A stretch of 64,000 nt of DNA. It comes from Streptoverticillium olivoreticuli subsp. olivoreticuli. Its GTDB lineage: Bacteria; Actinomycetota; Actinomycetes; Streptomycetales; Streptomycetaceae. Positions 53,399 through 62,513 of this stretch are shown piece after piece. Positions within the stretch are counted from its first letter, which is position 1. Every line of letters begins with the position of its first letter. The DNA lies in the NCBI RefSeq assembly GCF_003391135.1, contig NZ_CP031455.1:2108001-2172000 (forward strand), given 5' to 3'. The position numbers and the translations under genes are program-made. Below the pieces are notes generated by a model. That model ran no database searches, was not told the DNA's origin, and saw only the letters and a list, made by a program, of their open reading frames with translations.

Positions 53399-54802
53399 CT
53401 AGGGCCGGACCGTGCCGTCGGGCCCGACACGTTCGAGGACCGAGAACAGCCCGTCGGCCAGTTCGTCCGCCTCGCCGCGGTCCATCACCAGTGGGGGGTT
53501 GATCAGAAGGGACCGCGGGTTGCCGCGCACGATGATGCCCTCGTCCTCCCGGAGGGCCTGGGCCACCGGGGCCGCCCCGGTGGGCAGTTGCGTCCGGGCC
53601 GTCCTGTCCGCGACGAGCTCGACGCCCAGCATCAGGCCGATCTGGCGGATGTCTCCCACGACGGGCAGGTCGCGGAGCGGCGCCAGCCGGTCGGCGAGAT
53701 ACCCGCCGGTCTTCGCCGCGTTCTCCAGCAGGTTCTCCCCCTCGATGATGTCCAGATTGGCGAGCGCGACCGCGCAGGCGGTGGGGTGCCCGGTGTAGGT
53801 GAACCCGATGGGGAAGCCGGTGGCACCGGTCACCGTGGCCGCCACCTCATCGGTGACGAGCACCGCGCCGTGCGGGACGTAGCCGGAGGTGATGCCCTTC
53901 GCGGTGACCATGATGTCCGGGGTCACCCCGAAGTGTTCGGCGGCGAACCAGCGCCCGGTCCGGCCGTAACCCGTCACCACCTCGTCGAAGATCAGCAGGA
54001 TGCCGTGGGACCGCAGCAGCTCCGCGACCCGCGGCCAGTAGTCGGGCGGCGGTATCACCGCGCCGCCGACGCTCATGACCGGCTCGCCGATCATCGCCGC
54101 TATCCGCTCCGGCCCGATGCGCTCGATGGTCTCCCGCAGTTCCCGCAGGCAGAATTCGGTGACGTCCTCGCCGCCGTACGCCTCGGAGTGATACGGGTCG
54201 GGAGCCGTCAGGTGATGCACGTCCGGCATGACGGGACCGAAGCCCTGGTGGTACACCGGCAGCCCCGAAACGCTGCCGCTGCCATAGCCGATGCCGTGGT
54301 AGGCCGTCTTCCGCGACAGGATCCACGTCCGTTCGGGCTGTTCCCTGCGGTAGTGGAAGTAGCGCGCCATGCGCAGGGCGATCTCGTTGCCCTCGGCCCC
54401 GCCGCTGGTGAAGTACGCGCGCTCCAGGCCGGGCGGTGCGAGATCGGTCAGCCGTACGGCCAGCTCGATCGCCTTGTCGTTGCTCATGGTCTCCCAGATG
54501 TGGAAGCACTCCAGGGAGGACATCTGGGCGGTGGCGGCCTCCACGATCTCGCTCCGGCCGTGACCCACCTGCATCATCCCGAGCACTGCCGCGGCGTCCA
54601 GGTATTTCCTCCCCGAACTGTCGCGGACATAGCACCCGCGGCCCTCGACCATGACGGTGCGTTCCGTGCGGCTGTCCGGCAGATTGGGATGCATCAGCCG
54701 GTCACGGTCGGCCCGGACCCACTGTGCGGTCCTCTCCGAAGCGGGAATCCCCGAAGCGGGAATCTCCGGACCGGGAATCGATGCCGCCGGGGAATTGGGC
54801 AT
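53399..54802 (-). CDS. Class III PLP aminotransferase
   Basis: 467 residues from ATG 54802 (AAAGGAG 8 bases upstream); the frame is open further but without conserved sequence. YFTSGGAEGNEIALRMARYF binds the PLP phosphate, ILLIFDEVVTGYGRTG holds the PLP Asp, MVTAKGITSGYVPHG the PLP Lys, and FTYTGHPTACAVALAN follows. It resembles omega-amino acid:pyruvate aminotransferases. The related Cvm6 is essential for 5S clavams, so this enzyme likely aminates or deaminates a clavam intermediate. The N-terminus contains a threefold 15-base repeat. First gene of the leftward set, 189 bases below the SARP gene. Confidence 0.9.
   Translation of the reverse strand: MPNSPAASIPGPEIPASGIPASERTAQWVRADRDRLMHPNLPDSRTERTVMVEGRGCYVRDSSGRKYLDAAAVLGMMQVGHGRSEIVEAATAQMSSLECFHIWETMSNDKAIELAVRLTDLAPPGLERAYFTSGGAEGNEIALRMARYFHYRREQPERTWILSRKTAYHGIGYGSGSVSGLPVYHQGFGPVMPDVHHLTAPDPYHSEAYGGEDVTEFCLRELRETIERIGPERIAAMIGEPVMSVGGAVIPPPDYWPRVAELLRSHGILLIFDEVVTGYGRTGRWFAAEHFGVTPDIMVTAKGITSGYVPHGAVLVTDEVAATVTGATGFPIGFTYTGHPTACAVALANLDIIEGENLLENAAKTGGYLADRLAPLRDLPVVGDIRQIGLMLGVELVADRTARTQLPTGAAPVAQALREDEGIIVRGNPRSLLINPPLVMDRGEADELADGLFSVLERVGPDGTVRP
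54741..54785. repeat. Three tandem 15-base repeats inside the aminotransferase gene
   Basis: GCGGGAATCCCCGAA (54741-54755), GCGGGAATCTCCGGA (54756-54770) and CCGGGAATCGATGCC (54771-54785). On the coding strand they give the N-terminal SIPGPEIPASGIPASE stretch, ahead of the folded domain. Replication slippage could vary the copy number without harm. Confidence 0.65.
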
Positions 54803-54991
54803 GAGGCAAGCTCCTTTGCGGATGGTCCTTCGACGCGTTGACACCTGCGGGAGGAAGACCCCACCGGGGGGAGTGCACCCGGTCGCGACGAACGGCTCCC
54901 GGATCGCAGGCAGTTTTACAGCCGGGCGTTGTGTTCCGCTGACACGGAACACGAGCGGAACGTCAAGCGGCCCGCAAGGCGGGTCGAGCGC

Positions 54992-57142
54992 TCACGGCGA
55001 CGCCACCGCCCGCAGGGAGCCGTGGTGCGCCCGCCCGTGCGTCACCTCGCGCATCCTGTCGAGATCCATGGCGTCGGCCACGAACGAGCAGACGGTGCGG
55101 CGGTTCAGTTCCGCGGGTGCCAGCTCCCGGCGCACGACGTCCCGTACGAGCGGATGCACGAAGTCGATGCGCTCCGGAGCGCTCTCGTCCACCGCGAGCA
55201 GGCCGCCGCGCACGGCCCTGCGGGCGGCGTCGGACGACTTCCAGTCGCCGGACCCCACGTCCTCCACCGCGCCGTGGACACGGTCCGGGCCGAGCACGGC
55301 GCATACGTTGAGCACCGCGAGGATGTCCGCCGGAAGCCCGGACAGCCGCTCGATGATCACCTCCTGTGTCACCGTCGGCACCAGGTCGCGCACGTCCTCG
55401 GCCGTCGCCCCGTCCGGGAGCGCCTCCACCAGGCCGAGCAGGAAGTACGGATTGCCTCCGGAGCGCTCGTGGAGCGCGGCGCACAGGTCCGGGCCGACGT
55501 CATGGCCGCGGGCGGCCGTGACGATCTGCCCGGTGTGCTGCGGGGCGAGTGCGCCGAGTTGTATCTCCTCGGCGTTGAGCGACTGGAGCACCGCCGCCCG
55601 CGCCGCCCGGTGACCTGGGTCGTCGGCGATACGGAAGGTCCGTGACGTGACGACGAGCAGGAACCGCGATTCGGCCGACTGGCGGGTGAGGAAGGACAGC
55701 AGGGAGAGCGAGGCGGTGTCGGCCCACTGGAAGTCCTCCAGCACCAGCACCAGCGGTCGGCGGGAGAGCCCCAGCAGGGCCTGGCTCAAGGCGTCGTGGA
55801 ACTCGAACCGGCCCGGCCCGGACGGCAGCGGACGGTCGCCCGCCCTCCGGTCCCGGTCCAGCTCGGGCACGAGGGAGGCCAGCACGTGCCGGACGCTCTC
55901 CGGCAGGGCCTCGACCGCGTCCGGCCGGCGGGCCGCCGCCCTGCGCAGCCCCTGCGTCCACGGCCAGTAGGGAGGCATGTCGTCGCACGGCGGACAGTGG
56001 ACGGTGACGACGTCGGTGCCGGCCTCCTGGCACAGGCGCCCGAATTCCTGGACGAGCCTGGTCTTGCCCGCACCGGCCTCCCCGGCGACCAGCACGGTGC
56101 GTCCTTCGCCGCGGTGGCCCGCCTCCACGGCGGCCAGCAATCGCCGCAACTCGCTCCGCCGCCCGGCGAACGCCGCGGAATCGCCGCCCGCCCGCTGTTC
56201 CGGCGTGCCGCACGGCCCGGCAGCGGCGAGCGGCTCCTCGGTGGGGGCGGGGCGCGCGGTCACGAACGGTGACCCGGACGCGTGGTGGAAGGACGTGGAG
56301 GCGAGCGAGGGGTCGTGACGGAGGATCTCCTCGTGGACCCGCCGCAGCTCCGGGCCGACGTCCGCGCCGAGCTCATCCGCGAGGTACTGCCGGGTGTGCT
56401 CGAACTGGCGCAGCGCGTCGGCCTGTCGGCCGTCGCGGTACTGGGCGCGCATCAGCTGGGACACCAGCCGCTCGCGCATCGGATGGCGGGTCGCCTCGCT
56501 TTCGAGCTCGGGCAGGACTTCCTCGCTGCGGCCCAGGGCGAAGGCCGCTTCGGCGCGCGTCTCCACCGCGGTCAGCCGGAGGTGGTCCAGCCGTACCGCC
56601 TCCTGGTCCGCGAATTCGTAGCCGGCGAGATCCTCGAAGGGCGGCGCGGCCCACAGGCGCAGCGCCTCGGACAGCAGCGCGAAGGTCTCGGACGGCTCGC
56701 CGCGGCGCTGGGCGACGAGCCCCCGCCCCACGGTCTGCTCGAATCTCATGACGTCGACGTGGTCCGGGGCCGCGTCGAGCACGTACCCCGGCGAGCGGTA
56801 TTCCAGCCGGAGTGCCGCCCCGCCGTAGAGCGGTTGGGCGGCGATCAGCCTGCGCAACCGGGAGACGTACGACTGCAGGGTGGCGACGGCGTGATCGGGC
56901 GGCCCGGTCTCCCAGATGCTCCGGATCATCGACGAGGTCGACACGACCTTGCCGGCGTTGATGAGCAGCAGCGCGAGCACGGCGCGCCGCCGCGGCGGCC
57001 CCAGCTCCAGCGACCCTTGGGGCAGCCGCACGGTCATTCTGCCGAAGGCGGATATCGCGGCGGGGGCGGCACCGGCGGCCGATGTGCGGATCCGATGCGG
57101 TTTTTCCATGGTGAGTTGACCGGAGCGGGCCGACCTTCTCAT
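54992..57142 (-). CDS. SARP-family regulator with AAA/NB-ARC-like ATPase domain
   Basis: 716 residues from ATG 57142 (AAGGAG 6 bases upstream). The OmpR-like winged helix spans about 30-120 (LGPPRRRAVLALLLINAG, LQSYVSRLRRLI). BTAD follows to 275 (FEQTVGRGLVAQRRGEP, MRERLVSQLMRAQYRDGRQADALRQF). The ATPase domain has Walker A GEAGAGKTRL (354-363) and Walker B LVLVLEDFQWAD near 470. It lacks the long TPR tail of its divergent neighbour. This architecture matches the Cvm7 type of clavam cluster activators. It lies upstream of, and reads into, the aminotransferase-KASIII gene set. No TTA codon was seen. Confidence 0.92.
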   Translation of the reverse strand: MRRSARSGQLTMEKPHRIRTSAAGAAPAAISAFGRMTVRLPQGSLELGPPRRRAVLALLLINAGKVVSTSSMIRSIWETGPPDHAVATLQSYVSRLRRLIAAQPLYGGAALRLEYRSPGYVLDAAPDHVDVMRFEQTVGRGLVAQRRGEPSETFALLSEALRLWAAPPFEDLAGYEFADQEAVRLDHLRLTAVETRAEAAFALGRSEEVLPELESEATRHPMRERLVSQLMRAQYRDGRQADALRQFEHTRQYLADELGADVGPELRRVHEEILRHDPSLASTSFHHASGSPFVTARPAPTEEPLAAAGPCGTPEQRAGGDSAAFAGRRSELRRLLAAVEAGHRGEGRTVLVAGEAGAGKTRLVQEFGRLCQEAGTDVVTVHCPPCDDMPPYWPWTQGLRRAAARRPDAVEALPESVRHVLASLVPELDRDRRAGDRPLPSGPGRFEFHDALSQALLGLSRRPLVLVLEDFQWADTASLSLLSFLTRQSAESRFLLVVTSRTFRIADDPGHRAARAAVLQSLNAEEIQLGALAPQHTGQIVTAARGHDVGPDLCAALHERSGGNPYFLLGLVEALPDGATAEDVRDLVPTVTQEVIIERLSGLPADILAVLNVCAVLGPDRVHGAVEDVGSGDWKSSDAARRAVRGGLLAVDESAPERIDFVHPLVRDVVRRELAPAELNRRTVCSFVADAMDLDRMREVTHGRAHHGSLRAVASP

Positions 57143-57497
57143 TCTTTCTCCTTCCCCGTTCGGGCCCTGGGCCCTGGCGGCGAATTCTTGAGCCATAGCC
57201 CGCACACGATTCCCTCCGTCCGGCGGCGCTCCCCCGATGCCGGACATCGTGCGTCACCGCCCTTGCCGTGAGCTGGTCCGGCGCTGACGAACGATTCCTC
57301 GCCGGTGGCGGAAAGGCGGTTTCCCGCCGCCCGTGCCGAAAAATCCTTGTGGATTGCTTGACGTTCGCTTGCAGGCGACTGAACAGGGCCTTTGAATGCG
57401 CCAAACCCTGTGCAACTATCCGGATCGTCTCGGTCCGCCGCGCGGCACCGACCGCCTTTCGAGCACCGTCGCAGGTGCCAGAACGACAGGGACCGAC
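57143..57497. promoter_or_regulatory. Divergent promoter region between the two SARP genes
   Basis: 355 bases without a convincing gene. GCTTG occurs twice exactly 11 bases apart (57356-57360 and 57367-57371), the spacing of SARP binding repeats, and overlaps TTGACG at 57358-57363, a possible -35. A GGCGG/CCGCC imperfect hairpin lies near 57306-57330. Together these suggest cross- or autoregulation of the two SARP genes. Confidence 0.45.
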
Positions 57498-60400
57498 ATG
57501 CCCGTACCACCGGCTCCGAGCCCGACCACCACGGCCGCGTCACGGACCGCCGACCGGACCGGACCACTGCTGCGCGTTCTGGGCCCCATGTCGGTGCACC
57601 ACGACGGACGCGACCTCCCGCTCGGCCCGCCACGCCAACGCGCCCTGCTCGCCCTGCTGTTGATACGTCTGGGCCGCGTCGTGCCCACGGAGCTGCTCGT
57701 CGAGGAACTCTGGGGCGAACGGCCGCCGCGCCAGGCCGTCGTCAGCCTCCAGAGCCATCTCTCCCGGCTGCGGCGCGCCCTGCACCCGGCGGCCGCTCCG
57801 GGCCACCCCCCGGTGCTGCGCCACCGGGCGCCCGGCTACGTCCTGGAACTCGATCCCGAGCACATCGACTTCTGCCGCTTCGAACGCCTGGTGACCGACG
57901 GGCGGCGGCTGCTGGAACGCGGCGACCCGCTCGCCGCGCACGACCGGCTCACCGCGGCGCTGACGCTGTGGCACGGCACGCCCTACGCGGAGTTCGACAA
58001 CCATCCGGCGCTGTACGACGAGAGCACACGGCTGGAACAGGTCCGGCTCACCGCGCTGGAGTCGCGCGCGGAGGCCCGCCTCGCCCTCGGGGCGGCCCAG
58101 GAGGTGGCCACGGAACTGGAAGCGGAGGTTCGCCGCCATCCCGCGCGCGAGCGCCTCGTCGGCCACTTGATGACCGCGCTGTCCCGGCTCGGGAGGCAGG
58201 CCGAGGCGCTGGAGGTGTACGAACGGACCCGCGGCCACCTGGTCGAGCGGTTCGGCGTGGACACCGCCGCCGAACTCCGCCGGATCAGGACCGCCATCCT
58301 GCGCCGGGAACCGGAGGCGGGCGGACCCGCCGGGCACCCGGACGGTGAGCCGGAGCAGGCCGGGGAATCGGGGGAGCACGGCGGGGACGACGACGCCGGG
58401 GCGGCCGGTGGGCGCGCGGACCACGGTCCGGGGACGCGTGGGTCCGGCGAGGCCGAGGTGGACCGGGAGGCCGACGGGATACAGCGGTCGAGCGGGCCGG
58501 GGCGGGCCACCGAGGACGCGGAAGTGACGTCGGCCGGTGCGACGTCCGAACGGCCGGCCGCTCCCTCGCCGTTCACCGGCCGCGGCCGGGAACTGCGCCG
58601 CCTGACGACCGCGGCGGCGAGCGCGCTCATCGGTCACGGACACGTGGCCGGCGTCCTCGGCCCGGCGGGCGTCGGCAAGACCCGGCTGCTCCTCGAACTC
58701 GCCCCGCGGCTGGAAGCCGCCGTCACGGGCCGGGACGGCACCGGCCTCGAGGTGGTCTGGGGCCACTGCTTCCCCGGCGAGGGCGTCCCGCCCTACTGGC
58801 TGTGGACCCAGATCCTGCGCCGGCTCTCGGCCACCCGCCCGGACGACTTCCGCCACGCGGTGGAACCCTTCGGCACCCTGCTCGCCCCGCTGCTGCCCGA
58901 GCGCTCGGCCGTGCCCGAGGGGCCGGGCCCCGCTTCCGACCGGGGCCGGGCCCGGTTCCTCAGGCACGACGCGGTCTGCGAGGTCCTGCTCGCCCTGGCC
59001 GGGCGGAGCCCGCTGGTGCTGCTGCTGGAGGATCTGCACTGGGCCGACGCCGCCTCGCTGGAACTGCTCGGACTCCTGGGCATCCGCCGCCAGGGCCATC
59101 CGCTCGGGATCGTGCTGACCGCCCGCGAGTTCGAGGCCGAGTCCGACCCCACGCTGCGCCGGACGCTCTCCGAGGTCCTGCGCGGCCCCAGGACCGAGAC
59201 CCTGCGGCTCGGCGGCCTCTCCCGGCAGGCCGTCGCCGCCCTGGTCGGGGCGCAGGCCGGGCCGGGTGTGAACCCGGAAGTGGTCGACGTGCTGCACCGG
59301 CGCAGCGAGGGAAACCCGTACTTCGTCACGCAGTTGCTCTCCCTCTTCGACGACGCCCGCGGCCTGCACCGCCCCGACGCGGTGGACGTGCTCCTGACCC
59401 GCGTTCCGGCCGGCGTGCGCGAGGTGCTGCACCAGCGGTTCGCCGCGCTGCCCGAGCCGGTGCTCCGGGTGCTGCGGCTGTGCGCCGTCATCGGCACCGA
59501 GGTCGACACCGACCTGCTGCGCCGCACCGCGGCCGATGACGAACCCGTCGCCGCCGCGCTGGAGGCGGCGATCGGCGCCGGGCTGCTCGACGAGGACCCG
59601 CACCACCCCGGACGGCTCCACTTCGCCCACGCCCTGGTCCGGGAGACGCTCATCGACGAACTCGCGCACGAGGAGCGGCACCGCATGCACGCCGCCGTCT
59701 CCGAGGCGCTGTGCGCCCGCAGGCCCCTGGGGGTGGAGAACGAGGAGATCGAGCGGGTCGCCCATCACACCTGGCACGCCCAGTGCGTGATTCCCGCCGC
59801 GCGGGCGCTCCCCCGGCTGCTGCGCGCGGCCGAACACGCCGAGCGGCACTGGGCGTACGAGGAGGTGGAGACCTGGCTGCGCAGGGCGGTGCACCTGGTC
59901 GGCCTGCTGCCTTCCGACGATCCGTCGGCCGTGCGGCTGGAGCGGCAACTGCACATCCAGCTCGGCCAGGTGCTGGCCACCACCCGTGGCCACGGCCACC
60001 CCGAGGCCGAGTCGCAGCTCGCGCACGGGCGGACCCTCGATGCGGCCGCCCACGCCCCGGAGGACCCGTCGGCGCTCTGGGCCCTGTGCGCGGCGTCCCT
60101 GGTCACCGGCCGCTACGACGCCTCGCGCCGCTTCTCCGGCCGGCTGCGGGAGATCGCGCGACGGACCGGCGAGCCCGTGGCGCTGCTCGGCGCGGCCTAC
60201 GGCGAGGGGATCGTGCTGCACGTCCGCGGCCAACTGCCACAAGCGCTCGCCAAATTGGAACAGGGCATCGAGACGGCGGACCGCTTCGCCCTGGAGGGCC
60301 ATTCGCCGGCCCGTACCTTCCGGCACGACCCGCGCGTCTCGTGCCGTTCCTATGCCGCCTTCACCCACTGGCTCATGGGCGACCGGCGGACCGCGGGGAC

Positions 60401-60884
60401 GCGCCGCCGCGAGCTGCTGCACCTGACCGGGTTCGAAAGCAGGCCCTCCGACCGGTGCTTCGCCCTCTATGCGGACGCGGTCGTGGCCGCCTGGGAGGGC
60501 GACGCGGCCACGGCGCGTTCCTCCGGCTCCGGGGGCGCCCGCCTGGCGGGCGAACACGGGCTGCTCTACTGGAAGGCCATGCTCGGTCTGCTCGAAGGGT
60601 GGGGCCTGGCCCACTCCGGGCGTGCGGACGACGGACTGTCCCTGATGCACGCCTCGCTGACCGGATTACGCGGCTGCAATGCGCACATCCGCCACCCGCT
60701 CCACCTGGGCCTGCTCGGCCAGGCCCAGCACCACGCCGGCCGGACCGAGGAGGCGCGGACGACCTTCCGCACCCTGCTCGCCGCCGTGGAGCGGCACCGG
60801 GAACACGTCTATCTGCACGCTTCCCTGCCCGCCACCCGGCTCCTCCACGACCTCCTGGGGCGCGGCGCCGCGGAGGCCGTGTGA
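57498..60884 (+). CDS. Large SARP-AAA-TPR regulator with a TTA codon
   Basis: 1128 residues from ATG 57498. The winged helix is at 22-115 (LGPPRQRALLALLLIRLGR, LQSHLSRLRRAL) and BTAD at 120-270 (ARERLVGHLMTALSRLGRQAEALEVYERT). A low-complexity acidic linker spans about 275-355. The ATPase domain has Walker A GPAGVGKTRL (388-397) and Walker B LVLLLEDLHWADAAS near 508. A helical repeat region (TPR/LAL-like) runs to the end. Codon 1057 is TTA (60666-60668), so full translation needs the bldA tRNA. It belongs to the AfsR/PimR type of large regulators and is divergent from the shorter SARP. The ribosome site is weak (CAGGGAC), and an in-frame ATG at 57396 is possible. Confidence 0.9.
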   Translation: MPVPPAPSPTTTAASRTADRTGPLLRVLGPMSVHHDGRDLPLGPPRQRALLALLLIRLGRVVPTELLVEELWGERPPRQAVVSLQSHLSRLRRALHPAAAPGHPPVLRHRAPGYVLELDPEHIDFCRFERLVTDGRRLLERGDPLAAHDRLTAALTLWHGTPYAEFDNHPALYDESTRLEQVRLTALESRAEARLALGAAQEVATELEAEVRRHPARERLVGHLMTALSRLGRQAEALEVYERTRGHLVERFGVDTAAELRRIRTAILRREPEAGGPAGHPDGEPEQAGESGEHGGDDDAGAAGGRADHGPGTRGSGEAEVDREADGIQRSSGPGRATEDAEVTSAGATSERPAAPSPFTGRGRELRRLTTAAASALIGHGHVAGVLGPAGVGKTRLLLELAPRLEAAVTGRDGTGLEVVWGHCFPGEGVPPYWLWTQILRRLSATRPDDFRHAVEPFGTLLAPLLPERSAVPEGPGPASDRGRARFLRHDAVCEVLLALAGRSPLVLLLEDLHWADAASLELLGLLGIRRQGHPLGIVLTAREFEAESDPTLRRTLSEVLRGPRTETLRLGGLSRQAVAALVGAQAGPGVNPEVVDVLHRRSEGNPYFVTQLLSLFDDARGLHRPDAVDVLLTRVPAGVREVLHQRFAALPEPVLRVLRLCAVIGTEVDTDLLRRTAADDEPVAAALEAAIGAGLLDEDPHHPGRLHFAHALVRETLIDELAHEERHRMHAAVSEALCARRPLGVENEEIERVAHHTWHAQCVIPAARALPRLLRAAEHAERHWAYEEVETWLRRAVHLVGLLPSDDPSAVRLERQLHIQLGQVLATTRGHGHPEAESQLAHGRTLDAAAHAPEDPSALWALCAASLVTGRYDASRRFSGRLREIARRTGEPVALLGAAYGEGIVLHVRGQLPQALAKLEQGIETADRFALEGHSPARTFRHDPRVSCRSYAAFTHWLMGDRRTAGTRRRELLHLTGFESRPSDRCFALYADAVVAAWEGDAATARSSGSGGARLAGEHGLLYWKAMLGLLEGWGLAHSGRADDGLSLMHASLTGLRGCNAHIRHPLHLGLLGQAQHHAGRTEEARTTFRTLLAAVERHREHVYLHASLPATRLLHDLLGRGAAEAV

Positions 60885-60933
60885 CGGGGCAGGCGGCCGC
60901 GGCCGGCAGATCTTCCGCTTCCCGGGCCGGATG

Positions 60934-61386
60934 CTACGAATTCGGGCGCAGCGTCCAGACCACGGTCATCTCGCCGGTCACCGCGCCGTCCTCGCGGGTG
61001 ATCGCGACGCGGACGGGGAACTCCGGGCGCTCGCCCGCGTCCAGTTCCGCGACGACCTCGGCCGCCGGGCGGCCCAGTTCGGCGGTGGCGGTGACGGGGC
61101 CCTTGGCGAGCTTCTTGTAGCCGATCTCGGCGCGCACGGCCAAGGGCACGGCGCGGGAGAGCTGGTCGCCGAAGGCGGCGAGGACGATGGCGCCGCTCGC
61201 GGACTCGGCGAGGGTGAACATCGCGCCGGCGTGCGGGCCTCCGACGTGGTTGTGGTAGTCGGGCTGGTCGGGCAGGCGGACGACGGCACGCTGCGCGGTG
61301 GTCTCCTCGAAGACGAGGTTGAGCGTACGGGCCATGGGCACCGTGGCCACGAGCATGTCGCCGATCGAGGGCTGGGTCTCAGACAT
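60934..61386 (-). CDS. Hotdog-fold (DUF4442/PaaI-like) thioesterase
   Basis: 150 residues from ATG 61386. NHVGGPHAGAMFTLAESASGAIV is the hotdog helix region (seen as HVGGPHAGAMFTLAE), with VRAEIGYKKLAKGPVTATA and GEMTVVWTLRP as flanking strands. Members hydrolyse acyl-CoA thioesters or are of unknown function. It is convergent with the large SARP gene and is taken as flanking core DNA rather than part of the cluster. Confidence 0.85.
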   Translation of the reverse strand: MSETQPSIGDMLVATVPMARTLNLVFEETTAQRAVVRLPDQPDYHNHVGGPHAGAMFTLAESASGAIVLAAFGDQLSRAVPLAVRAEIGYKKLAKGPVTATAELGRPAAEVVAELDAGERPEFPVRVAITREDGAVTGEMTVVWTLRPNS

Positions 61387-61469
61387 ACCGCAGAAGTTAC
61401 CAGTCAGTAGCAATGGCGGGAAGGGGCTCCCGTCACCCGGGTCCCCGGCTCCCTCTATGGTTATCCGCC

Positions 61470-62492
61470 ATGTGGCCAGGACAGCAGCCGCCCGGGGGCG
61501 AGCAGAACCCGCAGGACCAGAATCCGTACCAGCAGCCGGGGTACCGACAGCAGCCCAACCCGTACCAGCAGCCGGGGTACGGACAGCCCGGCCCTTCGCA
61601 GCCGAACCCGTACCAGCAGCCCGCCCCGGCGGGCCCGCCCATGGGGGCGCCCGCGCAGACCGCGCCGCAGTGGACCGGACCGGCCGGTCCCGGCGGCCCG
61701 CAGCCGCCGAAGGACAGGAGCAGGCGCACCACGATCATCGCGATCACCGCCGCGGTGGCCGTGGTCGCCGCCGCCGTGATCACGGGCGTCGTCGTCATGA
61801 AGGACGACGGCAAGGAGACCGTGGCCAAGAAGGACCCCACGTCGGCCCCGTCTCTCGCGCCGTCCTCGCCGGCCCCCTCCTCCGGCTCCACGGACGCGCC
61901 CGTGGACAACCCGCGCGGCGGTGGCGACGACGTCAAGCCGGTCGTCGACGGCTGGAAGGTGGTCGTCAGCAGCAAGCGGCACATCGCCTACGACGTCCCC
62001 GCGGAATGGTCGGTCGACAGCCCCGGCATGTCGGTCGGCTTCTCGGACGACAAGGGCAAGCCCCTGATCACCATGAGCTCCCCCGCCTACTACAAGCAGG
62101 GGGTGTGCGGGAAGAACACCCAGTCGGCCGCGGTCGGCACCAAGGGCGCGCAGGGCGCGAAGAGCGAGGAGAGCGCCGCCAAGATCGAGGCCGAGAACTG
62201 GCTGATCGCGGGCTACGACCAGAAGCAGACCGGCAAGCTCGACAGCACCGACGCCAAGCCCTTCAAGAGCGACCACGGCCTCACCGGCTACTCGTCCTCC
62301 GCCACGGTGACCGGGGTGACCAAGACCGAGAAGTGCTCGTCCGACGGCAAGTCCTTCACGGTGACGTACAAGGACACCAACGGCGACCTGGCGACGTGGG
62401 TGCTCTACGCGGACAAGGGCGTCGACGGCGAGCTGCCGGACGACACCGTCAAGAAGATCATGAGCTCGCTGCGCCCGCTCAAGAGCTCCTGA
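61470..62492 (+). CDS. Membrane-anchored protein with Pro/Gln-rich repeats
   Basis: 340 residues from ATG 61470. The first 85 residues are disordered, with NPYQQPGY-type repeats (NPYQQPGYRQQ, NPYQQPGYGQP, NPYQQPAP). One membrane helix follows (TTIIAITAAVAVVAAAVITGVVVM, about 88-111). A Ser/Pro linker leads to an outer domain from about 150 (WKVVVSSKRHIAYDVPAEWSV) with two cysteines (GVCGKN and TEKCSS) that could form a disulfide. This plan is common in actinomycetes, often next to kinases or secretion genes, but here no partner is seen. The function is unknown. Confidence 0.82.
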   Translation: MWPGQQPPGGEQNPQDQNPYQQPGYRQQPNPYQQPGYGQPGPSQPNPYQQPAPAGPPMGAPAQTAPQWTGPAGPGGPQPPKDRSRRTTIIAITAAVAVVAAAVITGVVVMKDDGKETVAKKDPTSAPSLAPSSPAPSSGSTDAPVDNPRGGGDDVKPVVDGWKVVVSSKRHIAYDVPAEWSVDSPGMSVGFSDDKGKPLITMSSPAYYKQGVCGKNTQSAAVGTKGAQGAKSEESAAKIEAENWLIAGYDQKQTGKLDSTDAKPFKSDHGLTGYSSSATVTGVTKTEKCSSDGKSFTVTYKDTNGDLATWVLYADKGVDGELPDDTVKKIMSSLRPLKSS

Positions 62493-62513
62493 GCAGGCCG
62501 GCCGCCGGGGCGC

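Noticed and set aside
57540..60650. A 1036-codon minus-strand frame antisense to the large SARP gene
   Set aside because: Shadow frame; the sense strand has SARP, BTAD and ATPase motifs in order.
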